64,000 nucleotides of DNA from Methanobrevibacter ruminantium (GTDB lineage: Archaea; Methanobacteriota; Methanobacteria; Methanobacteriales; Methanobacteriaceae), in contig SFKZ01000001.1 of NCBI GenBank assembly GCA_004553595.1, positions 310,001-374,000 of the forward strand, in the 5' to 3' direction. How positions within the stretch are numbered: position 1 is the stretch's first letter; every line of letters starts with the position of its first letter. Shown one piece after another: positions 38,574 to 50,260 of the stretch. The position numbers and the translations under genes are program-made. The notes under the pieces were generated by a model that ran no database searches, was not told the DNA's origin, and saw nothing but the letters and a program-made list of their open reading frames with translations.

Positions 38574-39305
38574 TTGAAGATTTTAATGGATGAAAGAGGA
38601 AAAAAATACCTAATCAAGGAAGACAGAGAGTTCCAAACTGATTTAGGTATTATTAAAAAAGAGCAAATGGAAAGAGCTACTATTGGTGATACAATAATCA
38701 CTCATTTAAATAAGGAGTTTAAAGTCATTAAGCCAACTGTCAATGATTTCATAGACTTAATGGACAGACGCTGTTCAATTCTTATCCAAAAGGATATTGG
38801 AACTGTTCTTGCTCGCACAGGACTCGGTTCAGGTGACAGAGTTATAGATGCAGGGACTGGTGCAGGGGCTATTGCATTGAACTTCGGAAATGTTGTTGGA
38901 GAAAAAGGTAAGGTCTTCACCTATGAGATAAGAGAGGACTTTGCAGAAGTCGCTAGAAAGAACATTGATGATTTTGGAATCAAGAACATTGAAGTCAAAA
39001 ACCAAAACATCAAGGATGGAATCGATGAAGAGGAAATCGATTTGGTTTTCCTAGACCTTCCAAAGCCATTTGAGATTTTTGAAGATGTTAAGAAGGCATT
39101 AAGGCTTGGAGGATGGTTAGCGGTTTACGCTCCATATATTGACCAAGCTGAAACAGCTTACAGAATTGCAAAGAAATTAGGATTTAGAGATCTTACAATT
39201 CTTGAAACCCTTGAGAGAGAAATGGAAATAAGGCCTCAAGGAACCAGACCAAAAACAAGAATGGTTGGCCATAGCGGTTATTTGGTTTTTGCACGTAAGC
39301 TCTAG
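38574..39305 (+). CDS. trmI: tRNA (adenine-N1)-methyltransferase, TrmI type
   Basis: The 243-residue SAM-dependent enzyme methylates A57/A58 in the tRNA T-loop. The N-terminal domain is followed by VIDAGTGAGAIALNFG (SAM motif I, near residue 95), VFLDLPKPFEIFEDV (motif IV) and a C-terminal RPQGTRPKTRMVGHSGYL typical of TrmI. The start is TTG 38574 with GGTGAT upstream. It is followed after 90 bases by bioB, possibly co-transcribed. Confidence 0.92.
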   Translation: MKILMDERGKKYLIKEDREFQTDLGIIKKEQMERATIGDTIITHLNKEFKVIKPTVNDFIDLMDRRCSILIQKDIGTVLARTGLGSGDRVIDAGTGAGAIALNFGNVVGEKGKVFTYEIREDFAEVARKNIDDFGIKNIEVKNQNIKDGIDEEEIDLVFLDLPKPFEIFEDVKKALRLGGWLAVYAPYIDQAETAYRIAKKLGFRDLTILETLEREMEIRPQGTRPKTRMVGHSGYLVFARKL

Positions 39306-39395
39306 ATGAGCTTTTGAAATTTTATCTTTAGAATTATTTTTTTATTTAGTCATAATAGTTAATTTTTATAACAATTGTAATGTTTATGTGGTATC

Positions 39396-40376
39396 ATGTT
39401 TGATGTGAATGAGTTAAAAGAAAAGGTGTTGAATGGTTACAAAGTTACTAAGGAAGATGCAATGAATCTCATTGATGTTCCATTGGAAGATTTGACAAGT
39501 GCAGCAGATGAAATAAGAAAGTCATTTTGCCAAAACAGATTCGATGCTTGTATGTTAATCAATGTAAAAAGCGGCAGATGTAGTGAAAACTGCAAGTTCT
39601 GTGCTCAATCCGGTCATTATGATACTGATATAGACATCTATCCGCTTTTATCCAAAGAGGAATTGAAGGAAAGGTCATTGGCAATTTACAATTCTGGATT
39701 CAAAAGAATATCCTATGTCGCTTCAGGCAGAAAAGTTACTAAAAAGGACTTTGAAATAATGGCTGATCTCATTGAAGAGTTGAAAGAGGAAAATAGCGAT
39801 ATTAAGATTTGCGTTTCATTAGGACTTTTAACAAAAGACCAGATATCAACATTAAATGAGGTGGGTGTAGATAGGATTCATAACAATTTGGAAAGCTCAA
39901 GAAATTACTTTAAGGAAATCTGCACCACTCACTCCTATGATGAAAAGCTAGACACTATAGAAATGATTCACAGTGAAAATGTCATGATCTGCAGTGGTGG
40001 AATTTTTGGAATGGGTGAAAACTTTGAAGACCGGATCGACTTGGCACTTCAATTGAGAGAGTTTGGCGTCAAATCAATTCCAATAAATGTCTTGAATCCT
40101 ATAAAGGGAACCCCTGTTGAAAACAATGAAATATTGTCCAATGATGAAACCTGCAGAATAATTGCAATATTCAGATTCATCAATCCTGATGCATATATTC
40201 GTATGGCTGGTGGAAGAGCTCTCTTAGGAGACAATGGTAGAAAGGCATTCCAGTCAGGTGCAAATGCTGGAATTTTAGGAAATATGCTAACCACTCCGGG
40301 TGTGGAATTGGATAATGACTTGGAACTTTTGGAAGAATTGGGTTTTGAAATAACCTACTCAATAGAGGGGTTGTGA
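39396..40376 (+). CDS. bioB: Biotin synthase
   Basis: This 326-residue radical-SAM enzyme inserts sulfur into dethiobiotin. CSENCKFCAQSGHY near residue 58 binds the SAM-cleaving cluster, and CVSLGLL, HNLESSRNYF and RMAGGRALLGD are further family motifs. It overlaps no neighbour, and bioD starts four bases after the stop. ATG has GTGGT upstream. Biotin would serve pyruvate carboxylase. Biotin genes are patchy in methanogens, so acquisition from bacteria is plausible but untested. Confidence 0.95.
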   Translation: MFDVNELKEKVLNGYKVTKEDAMNLIDVPLEDLTSAADEIRKSFCQNRFDACMLINVKSGRCSENCKFCAQSGHYDTDIDIYPLLSKEELKERSLAIYNSGFKRISYVASGRKVTKKDFEIMADLIEELKEENSDIKICVSLGLLTKDQISTLNEVGVDRIHNNLESSRNYFKEICTTHSYDEKLDTIEMIHSENVMICSGGIFGMGENFEDRIDLALQLREFGVKSIPINVLNPIKGTPVENNEILSNDETCRIIAIFRFINPDAYIRMAGGRALLGDNGRKAFQSGANAGILGNMLTTPGVELDNDLELLEELGFEITYSIEGL

Positions 40377-40380
40377 TACT

Positions 40381-41079
40381 TTGTCTAAAGGACTGTTTGT
40401 AATTGGAACTGGAACAGATATTGGGAAAACTTATGTCACTGGATTATTGTTGAAGTATATTCGTGACAATGGGTATGATGCCACTTACTTTAAGGCAGCT
40501 TTAAGTGGGGCTATAAGGGATGAGAACGGTTCTTTGGTTCCTGGAGATGCTGTAGAAGTATTGGCAATGGCTGGTTTGGAGGAAGATACAGATTTCTTGG
40601 TTCCTTACATTTATGAGACTGCAGTTTCACCTCATCTTGCAAGTCAGATTGAAGGAAATCCTGTTGACTTAAGTGTGGTGAAAGATGTTTATGAAAGGGT
40701 ATCCCAAAAATATGACTACATCGTGATGGAAGGTAGTGGGGGAATAGTTTGTCCTATACGTTACGAAGGAAAAGGTCATGAGAACAACATCATGCTTGAG
40801 GACATAATAAAGTATCTTGGTCTTGATGTTATACTCATTGCAGATGCAGGACTTGGAACAATCAACTCAATTGTCACCACAGTTGAATATTTGAAAAACA
40901 GAAATATTCATGCATGCGGCATCATCATGAATAATTACAAGGATGAACTTATGGAAAATGACAATATCAAAATGGTTGAAGATCTTTGTAATGTTCCAGT
41001 AATAGCAAAAGTTTATCAAAATGATTTAAATCTAAGACTTGATGTAGATACTAAAGAATTGATTTCATATTTCAAATAA
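40381..41079 (+). CDS. bioD: Dethiobiotin synthetase
   Basis: The 232-residue ATP-dependent enzyme closes the ureido ring to form dethiobiotin. The P-loop is VIGTGTDIGKTYVTGLLLKY near residue 5, YFKAALSGA lies near 38, and the VMEGSGGIVCPI loop near 117. The start is TTG 40381, four bases after the bioB stop, with GTGAT overlapping the bioB end. This tight spacing marks a bioB-bioD operon. Confidence 0.95.
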   Translation: MSKGLFVIGTGTDIGKTYVTGLLLKYIRDNGYDATYFKAALSGAIRDENGSLVPGDAVEVLAMAGLEEDTDFLVPYIYETAVSPHLASQIEGNPVDLSVVKDVYERVSQKYDYIVMEGSGGIVCPIRYEGKGHENNIMLEDIIKYLGLDVILIADAGLGTINSIVTTVEYLKNRNIHACGIIMNNYKDELMENDNIKMVEDLCNVPVIAKVYQNDLNLRLDVDTKELISYFK

Positions 41080-41230
41080 TGCTATTCATTATATTGGAGA
41101 TAGCTATAATTATTTTATAGTCTTTCTCAATTTCTTTTTTTATTTTATATTTTATATCAATTAAACTTACACTTGTTTCATAGGCGATAATTTTCATTAA
41201 TTTTTTCTAACAATTTTCCATTTTTTTTTT

Positions 41231-41317
41231 TAATTTTCTTTTCATGAGAAAATTAATTTGTATTTTTTTTAATTTTCATTTTTTTAATTTTCTTTTCATG
41301 AGAAAATTATTTTGTAT
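41231..41317. promoter_or_regulatory. Two identical long palindromes upstream of bioA
   Basis: The half-site TAATTTTCT, a 7-base spacer TTTCATG and AGAAAATTA occur at 41231-41255 and again at 41285-41309, 54 bases apart and in the same orientation. Flanking bases are also repeated (to TTTGTAT). They lie 140-220 bases before bioA in the 370-base gap after bioD, which holds no gene. Possible roles are an operator pair for a biotin regulator or tandem terminators. Confidence 0.55.
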
Positions 41318-41449
41318 ATTGTATATTTTCTATTCAAGATAAAAAAATTAAAAATTTATTTAATATAAAGTCTAATCTTATAATAGAGTTTAGAATTAAA
41401 TTTTAAAAACTATTTTTAGAAAAATTATTATCAAATATAAGGTTTTAAT

Positions 41450-42802
41450 ATGAATGAAAGTGAAAAATGTGCAAAAAAGGATTTGGCTCATATTTGGCAT
41501 CCTGCTTCTCAGATGAAAGACTACGAAGATTTTCCGCCAATAATAATTGACCATGGAAAAGGTGTTAAGCTATATGATGTAGATGGCAAGGAGTATATAG
41601 ACATTATCAGCTCCTGGTGGTGCAATTTGCTTGGACACTGCAATGATGAGGTTAGTGATACTCTCAAAAGTCAAGTGGATAAGTTGGATCATGTTCTTTT
41701 TGCTAACTTTTCACACAAAACAATTATTGAATTGTCAGAGCGTTTAATCAAGGTAATGCCAGAGGGACTTAACAAGTTCAGTTTTGTTGACAATGGTTCA
41801 GCATCCATAGAATGTGCTCTCAAAATGGCTTTTCAATATTGTGCACAGAATGGAAAGGATCATAAGAAACGTTTCATGTGCTTTACTGATGCTTATCATG
41901 GAGAAACTTTAGGTGCATTGTCTGTTGGTGCATTGGATGAATATTCTAAGGTATTTGAGCCAATCATGATAGATACAATCAAGGTTCAGGCACCGGATTG
42001 TTACAGATGTCCATACAATAAGCATAGGGATAGTTGTGATTGTGAATGTTTTGAGAATGCGGAGAAGGTGTTTGCAGAGTTTGGTCATGAAACCTGTGCT
42101 ATGATAATCGAGCCATTGATTCAAGGCAGTGCAGGAATGAAGATTTATCCTCCATTATATCTTAAAAAACTTAGGGAACTTTGTGACTTGTATGATGTGC
42201 TCTTGATTGCAGATGAGATAGCTACCGGTTTTGGAAGAACAGGCAAGATGTTTGCAGTGGACCATGCAGGAATAAGTCCAGATATAATGTGCATTTCCAA
42301 AGGGCTTACAAACGGTTATATGGCAATGGCAGTTTGTGTAAGTACCGATGAAATTTATAATGGATTTTACGGAGATTATTCTGATAATGTTGCTTTCATG
42401 CATAGTCACACTTATGCTGGAAATCCACTTGCTGCAAGTGTTGCCAATGCTACATTAAAGATTATAGAAAGAGACAATATTCTTGAAGAGGCTAATGAAA
42501 AGGCAATTTGGCTTAACAATCGTTTCCATGAAATATTTGATGGTCATCCGAATGTAGGTGAAATCAGACAGATGGGACTCATCAATGCAATCGAACTCGT
42601 TGAGGACAAGAAGTCTAAAAAAGGATTTGATTCATCAGAAAGGATAGGCTATAAAATCTATAGGGAAGCATTGAAACAAGGATTGATGCTTAGGCCTTTA
42701 GGTAATGTAATGTACTTCAATCCGCCTTTGGTAATTACAAAAGAAGAGCTCGATGAATCTTTAAGAATCTGTAAAGAAGCTATTGATTCTGTATTGTTGT
42801 AA
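41450..42802 (+). CDS. bioA: Adenosylmethionine-8-amino-7-oxononanoate aminotransferase
   Basis: The 450-residue PLP enzyme makes diaminopelargonate from KAPA using SAM as amino donor. HIWHPASQMKDYEDFPP near residue 10, SSWWCNLLGH near 56, the PLP motif LLIADEIATGFGRTGKMFA near 250 and the lysine in CISKGLTNGYM near 285 are all visible. ATG follows AAGGT. It is separated from bioBD by the palindrome region, so it may have its own promoter. bioF and bioW are not in the window. Confidence 0.95.
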   Translation: MNESEKCAKKDLAHIWHPASQMKDYEDFPPIIIDHGKGVKLYDVDGKEYIDIISSWWCNLLGHCNDEVSDTLKSQVDKLDHVLFANFSHKTIIELSERLIKVMPEGLNKFSFVDNGSASIECALKMAFQYCAQNGKDHKKRFMCFTDAYHGETLGALSVGALDEYSKVFEPIMIDTIKVQAPDCYRCPYNKHRDSCDCECFENAEKVFAEFGHETCAMIIEPLIQGSAGMKIYPPLYLKKLRELCDLYDVLLIADEIATGFGRTGKMFAVDHAGISPDIMCISKGLTNGYMAMAVCVSTDEIYNGFYGDYSDNVAFMHSHTYAGNPLAASVANATLKIIERDNILEEANEKAIWLNNRFHEIFDGHPNVGEIRQMGLINAIELVEDKKSKKGFDSSERIGYKIYREALKQGLMLRPLGNVMYFNPPLVITKEELDESLRICKEAIDSVLL

Positions 42803-42968
42803 AAACAGTAAAAAAAGATTGATAGCGTATATAATTTATTATTTTTTTTTAAAAAAGAAAAGAAGAATAGCTATTTAAAATAGCTATTAATTACTTATTT
42901 TTATTAATTTATTTTTTATCTATTTTTAACTATTTGTCATGTTTTAACAGCACTCAAAAAGTTTTGGT

Positions 42969-42998
42969 CAAGGTTTTGACCGAAGGTCAAAAGCTTGG
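42969..42998 (-). terminator. Dispersed 3' hairpin element, copy F (after leuS)
   Basis: Read on the minus strand, CCAAGCTTTTGACC pairs with GGTCAAAACCTTG around a C(UUCG)G loop, followed by GACCAAAACTTTTTGAG (42952-42967). It begins three bases after the leuS stop. Its orientation follows the gene and not the chromosome. Confidence 0.65.
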
Positions 42999-43000
42999 AG

Positions 43001-45874
<2,874 letters not shown>

Positions 45875-46228
45875 TAAATCACCATTTTTATTTTGATAAT
45901 TTGATAATCATAAATTATAATTTAAAAATTATATTCAAATTAATAAGCATATAAATTAATTAAATAATTAATAAATCATATTAATTTATATTTATTATTT
46001 TTATTAAATATAAAATTTTCATTAAATATAAAATTTTCATTAAATATTCATTAAATATTCATTAAATTATTGAAATTAATTAAAAAATTAGTTTTTTGTT
46101 TTGTGTAATCCTTTTTATTTTAAGGGAATTTTTTTAAAAAAGATAAACTTTATATGTAAGAAGAATAAAATAACTTATTGTTACTAAAACTTTTTAGATA
46201 ATTTAACTAAATCCTATGGAGGGATTAT
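45875..46228. other. Divergent promoter region with short AT tandem repeats
   Basis: No gene is visible. Between 46003 and 46067 an 18-base unit ATTAAATATAAAATTTTC is repeated twice, followed by two 11-base units ATTAAATATTC. TTTATATG at 46149 is a likely TATA box for the ArsA-like gene, whose ribosome binding site GGAGGGA is strong. Confidence 0.6.
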
Positions 46229-47236
46229 ATGGCATTTAAAGATTTATTTAAATTCAAGCAAGGAGAAACCACATTCATTTTTGTAGGTGGAAAAGGTGGA
46301 GTTGGAAAAACTTCAATCTCTTCAGCTACTGCATTGTGGTTAGCAAATCAAGGAAAGAAAACATTAATTGTATCAACCGATCCTGCTCATTCATTATCCG
46401 ATTCACTTGAGGTAAGCATTGGACATTACCCTGTTCAAATCAATGAAAACCTCTATGCAGTTGAAATCGACCCAGACAAAGCTATGGAAGAAAAGCAAAG
46501 AGCTTTGGAAAGTCAAAAGTCTGTAGCAAGCCCTGACCAATTGATGGGCCTTGACTTTTTAGGTGAGCAAATGGATTTGGCTTCCGCTTCTCCAGGTGCT
46601 GATGAGGCAGCTGCATTTGAAGTGTTCTTGTCTGTGATGACTTCCAATGAGTATGATGTTGTAGTATTTGACACTGCGCCAACAGGCCACACATTGAGAT
46701 TGCTTTCATTCCCTGAAATCATGGACTCTTGGGTGGGGAAATTAATGAAAGCCAAAGCAAAATTAGGTAGTGCAGCAAATGCATTGAAGAATATCATTCC
46801 ATTTATGGATGCAGCAGATGACTTGCAGTCCAGCAAGGAATTGGAAGAGACTAAAAAGCAAATCGATGAAGCTAAGGCAGTATTATCTGACCCTGATAGA
46901 ACCACATTTAAGATGGTCGTAATTCCAGAGGAAATGTCCATTTATGAATCAGAAAGAGCTATTGAAGCATTGAATAAATATGACATTACAACTGACAGCA
47001 TCATTGTAAATCAAGTCATGCCGGACATTTCAGATTGTGACTTCTGTCATTCAAGATACATGTTGCAGCAAAAACGTCTCGCACTCATTGATCAAAAGTT
47101 CTCAGATCAAGTCGTTGCAGAAGTTCCTTTATTCAAGGATGAGGTTAAAGGTCAAGAAAAATTATTGAAATTAGCTGAAATCCTATATGAAGGAAAGGAC
47201 AATGATGAAGTCCAACCGAATGTAATCCAATTATAG
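46229..47236 (+). CDS. ArsA/Get3-family ATPase
   Basis: This 335-residue P-loop ATPase has VGGKGGVGKTSISSATA near residue 18, the switch II region VVVFDTAPTGHTLRLLSFPE near 147, and a CxxC pair in DCDFCHSRY near 270. A single ATPase domain plus the zinc-type CxxC is typical of Get3/TRC40-like archaeal proteins that target tail-anchored membrane proteins, not of arsenite pumps. Copy G of the 3' element follows. Confidence 0.9.
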   Translation: MAFKDLFKFKQGETTFIFVGGKGGVGKTSISSATALWLANQGKKTLIVSTDPAHSLSDSLEVSIGHYPVQINENLYAVEIDPDKAMEEKQRALESQKSVASPDQLMGLDFLGEQMDLASASPGADEAAAFEVFLSVMTSNEYDVVVFDTAPTGHTLRLLSFPEIMDSWVGKLMKAKAKLGSAANALKNIIPFMDAADDLQSSKELEETKKQIDEAKAVLSDPDRTTFKMVVIPEEMSIYESERAIEALNKYDITTDSIIVNQVMPDISDCDFCHSRYMLQQKRLALIDQKFSDQVVAEVPLFKDEVKGQEKLLKLAEILYEGKDNDEVQPNVIQL

Positions 47237-47300
47237 TCTGCTTTTTGAGCCTGCGGCTCAAAAAATTTGACCAAAACTTTTTCACTAGTTGGAGTATCCT
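47237..47300 (+). terminator. Dispersed 3' hairpin element, copy G (after the ArsA-like gene)
   Basis: TTTTTGAGCC (47242-47251) pairs perfectly with GGCTCAAAAA (47255-47264). The loop reads as C(UGCG)G, another UNCG tetraloop. GACCAAAACTTTTTC and then TAGTTGGAGT follow, the same distal block as in copies A and B. Confidence 0.65.
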
Positions 47301-47337
47301 CTCTTTCTAGTTTCTTTTTTTATATTTTTTTATTTTA

Positions 47338-47817
47338 TTAACTTGGTTTGCAAACACAGTATTGGCAAGTGTAATAATCTTTAGCAATCTTTGATTGCTC
47401 TTCTTTTATGTCGCAATAGTATACTGTTTCACCATCTTTTTCTTCACCAAATACTGTTTTTCCATTGTGCATATCTATTTCAATTGGATGTAATGGCCTT
47501 TTTGCGATCAAACTTAAGTAAATGCAAGTATAAGTTATGAATCTTTTAAATTCTTCTTCACTTTCAGGAGAGCATCCTTCAAAGGATCTGCCAATTCATC
47601 TTTAATGTCATTTACCAATTTTTCATCGATTTCTATATTGCTCTCATCATTCATCAATATTCAATTCCATAATCTCCTTATAGTTTTGAATATGGAAATT
47701 GGCATGTAGTTTGGATGTCTGATCAGTGTTTTCATCCCTTGCTCTTTCCTCAAATGTGGCAATATCAAAATCCTTAATGTTTTCCTTTATTTCTTCCAAT
47801 AAGTCTCGTGTTTTCAT
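47338..47817 (-). pseudogene. DUF2115 (UPF0305)-like protein, broken by two frameshifts
   Basis: Three frame segments form one coding line. MKTRDLLEEIKENIKDFD runs from ATG 47817 for 56 codons to a TGA at about 47648. MNDESNIEIDEKLVNDIKDE and on follows in the next frame. EEEFKRFITYTCIYLSLIAK, RPLHPI and a cysteine pair CQYC finish in the original frame at 47338. One inserted T in GCTCTCCT would restore DASPESEEEFKRF. The start overlaps the tag stop (ATGA). The family match (PLHP motif, C-terminal cysteines) is from memory and moderate. Confidence 0.6.
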
Positions 47818-48374
47818 TTCAATTCCTCGTATCTAAAGCATTCATGAATATGATTATTTATTACTCCAATTGACTCCAAGTAGGAGTATATTATTGTGGT
47901 TCCAACAAATTTCATTCCCCTTTTCTTCAAGTCCTTAGCTATTTCATCTGAGAGAGGAGAGTTGGTCAAATAGTTTTCTTCAGTATCAATCAATATTTCA
48001 TTGCCTGTAAAGTGCCAGATGTATTCCGAGAAAGAGCCATATTCCTTTTGTATCTCAATAAAGATCTTTGCATTGTTGATTGCAGCAGTTATCTTTCCCT
48101 TATGTCTGATTATCCCTGCATTGTTTCTTAGCTCTTCTATCTTCTTCGCATCGTATGAGGCTACCTTTTCAACATCAAAATTGTCAAAGGCCTCCTTGAA
48201 GTTTTCACGTTTCTTCAATATTGTAATCCATGCAAGTCCTGCCTGAAATGATTCAAGAACAAGCATTTCAAAGAGTTCCCTGTCATCGTAAGTTGGAACT
48301 CCCCATTTCTCATCATGATACTTCACATATATTTCTTCTACATCTTCAGCCCACGGGCAACGTTTTTCACTCAT
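47814..48374 (-). CDS. tag: DNA-3-methyladenine glycosylase I
   Basis: This 186-residue base-excision enzyme removes 3-methyladenine. RCPWAEDVEEIYVKYHDEKWG at the N-terminus carries one zinc ligand and the catalytic region. LVLESFQAGLAWITILKKRENF is near residue 40, and NNHIHECF near the end supplies the remaining zinc ligands. Length and motifs are normal. The gene is divergent from endoQ, another DNA-repair gene, and overlaps the broken DUF2115 gene by four bases. Confidence 0.95.
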   Translation of the reverse strand: MSEKRCPWAEDVEEIYVKYHDEKWGVPTYDDRELFEMLVLESFQAGLAWITILKKRENFKEAFDNFDVEKVASYDAKKIEELRNNAGIIRHKGKITAAINNAKIFIEIQKEYGSFSEYIWHFTGNEILIDTEENYLTNSPLSDEIAKDLKKRGMKFVGTTIIYSYLESIGVINNHIHECFRYEELK

Positions 48375-48518
48375 ACCTCAATCACTTTTAAATTTCTAAG
48401 ATAAGTTATAGAGTAAATTTATGAATTTCTTTTACTTTATTAAATATTTGTTTCCAAATATTTATTATTTTATTCTTGTTAAAAATTATTTATATTAAAA
48501 AATCAAAATCATAATTAT

Positions 48519-49709
48519 ATGTTGGTTAATGCAGATTTACATACTCACAGTTGCTTCTCAGCAGCTACTTCAAAGGATATGGTTATTAACAATATAGCTC
48601 CAAAATCCCGTGAGAAGGGATTGGACCTAGTTGGAACTGGGGATGCTTTTCATCCTAAATGGCTTGATATTGTAGCTGAAAGCACAGAATATAATGGAGA
48701 TGGAATTTACTCCCATAATGATTGTGATTTCATATTGACAACTGAGGTTGAAGCTCAACACAAGATCCACCATGTAATCATTTTGCCGAATATTGAAGTT
48801 GCTCGTGAGCTTTCAGAAAAGCTGGTCTCTCCAAACAAGTATATCGATGGAAGGCCAAGAAGCCCTTTAAGCGGCGCTGAACTCTTTGAGCTCGTGAAAG
48901 AGTATGATTGCATGATCGGTCCAGCTCATTCATTCACTCCCTGGACAGGAATGTATAAGACTTATGACAGCATTTATGACTGTTATGAAAAGGCACCTGA
49001 TTTCGTTGAATTAGGGTTGTCTGCAGATACAGATATGGCTGATACTGTAAAGGAACTCGCTGATTTTGTATTCTTGACCAATTCTGATGCCCATTCACCA
49101 TGGCCTCACAGATTAGGAAGGGAATTCAATCAAATAGGGATGGAAGACATTTCATATACATCACTTCAAAAGGCGCTGAAGCACAAGACCGTTAAGGCAA
49201 ATTATGGCCTTCTTCCCAATTTGGGAAAGTATCATATGACTGCATGCACAAAATGCTATAAGATCATAGACCCTGAAATTGCCAAATCCAATGGAATGAA
49301 ATGTTCCTGTGGAGGCAGGATCAAGAAGGGAGTGGACTTTAGAATAAGTGAAATCGCAGATTACAAAGAGCCTCATCATCCAAGCCATAGGCCTCCTTAT
49401 GTTCATCTGATGCCTCTTGCTGAAATAATCAGCATGATCTATGATAAGGGGATTACAACCAAAACCGTTCAAGGGGTTTGGCAGAAATTGATTGATGCAT
49501 ATGGTCCTGAAATTGATGTTTTAATAAACACTCCTTTAGAGGATATTTCAAAAATGGACGATAAGGTAGCTCTTGGAATAGAAGGATTCAGGAATAAGAC
49601 ATTAAATGTTGTTCCTGGTGGCGGAGGCAAATATGGTGAAATATCTTTCAATGAGGACTTTAAGAAACATGGAAAGGCTGAAAAAATAGTAACTTTAGAT
49701 TATTTTTAA
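48519..49709 (+). CDS. Endonuclease Q family protein (PHP domain)
   Basis: This 396-residue protein has the PHP metal-binding motif ADLHTHSCFS at residue 5, HIIILPN-like HHVIILPNIEVA, GPAHSFTPWTGMYKTY and LTNSDAHSPWPHRLGRE. A zinc ribbon follows (CTKCYKI, then CSCGG) and a helix-hairpin-helix-like C-terminus. EndoQ cuts DNA next to deaminated bases. No ribosome binding site is seen before ATG 48519, and TTTATATTA lies 22-30 bases upstream, so the message is probably leaderless. Confidence 0.9.
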   Translation: MLVNADLHTHSCFSAATSKDMVINNIAPKSREKGLDLVGTGDAFHPKWLDIVAESTEYNGDGIYSHNDCDFILTTEVEAQHKIHHVIILPNIEVARELSEKLVSPNKYIDGRPRSPLSGAELFELVKEYDCMIGPAHSFTPWTGMYKTYDSIYDCYEKAPDFVELGLSADTDMADTVKELADFVFLTNSDAHSPWPHRLGREFNQIGMEDISYTSLQKALKHKTVKANYGLLPNLGKYHMTACTKCYKIIDPEIAKSNGMKCSCGGRIKKGVDFRISEIADYKEPHHPSHRPPYVHLMPLAEIISMIYDKGITTKTVQGVWQKLIDAYGPEIDVLINTPLEDISKMDDKVALGIEGFRNKTLNVVPGGGGKYGEISFNEDFKKHGKAEKIVTLDYF

Positions 49710-49763
49710 ATGCTCTTTTTAAAACAAGATGGTAAAATTAGTAGCTTCGATTGTTTTTAAAAG

Positions 49764-49838
49764 CAGGCTTGGCGGGATTTGAACCCGCGGTCTTTAGATT
49801 AGGAGTCTAACGCCTTATCCAAACTGGGCTACAAGCCT
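49764..49838 (-). tRNA. tRNA-Arg (anticodon CCT)
   Basis: The 75-base cloverleaf has acceptor AGGCTTG/CAAGCCT with discriminator G. The anticodon stem is TTAGA/TCTAA with loop CTCCTAA, and the T loop is TTCAAAT. CCA is not encoded. It is read in the same direction as the second tRNA-Arg 84 bases away. Confidence 0.94.
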
Positions 49839-49919
49839 ATATCATTTCTTAAACTGCTTAAGATATCTTAAGTAGTTTTCTTTTGTAATTATAATAAAAA
49901 ATAGTAAAAATAGTAATAG

Positions 49920-49995
<76 letters not shown>

Positions 49996-50260
49996 TATAT
50001 ACAACATTTAATAATATGTTTATTATGATATATAAAACTATCGTAAAGAATAGTCTTTTTTTAAATTAAAAATTCTAATAAGTTTAAATTGATTAAACTG
50101 TATTATTAATAAAAATAATTTATGAAAACAAATTGAATAAATGAAATAAAAAAGAAAATAAAAAACTAAAAAATAAATTAATTGGTAATTCAATTTTTTA
50201 GCATTTATTCTTGTTTGTTCAATACTGTTTAATTTTTGTTAAGCTTAATTTTTTAATCAC

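Noticed and set aside
41231..41317. Possible CRISPR from repeated palindromic units
   Set aside because: There are only two units, the spacer-like part is itself repetitive T-rich sequence, and no cas gene is present.
46003..46067. AT tandem repeats as a replication origin
   Set aside because: No Orc1/Cdc6 gene or origin-box inverted repeats are nearby; simple AT repeats are common in this genome's gaps.
46513..46941. Open frame of 142 codons antisense to the ArsA-like gene
   Set aside because: Same reasoning: complete overlap with a recognised ATPase and no motifs of its own.
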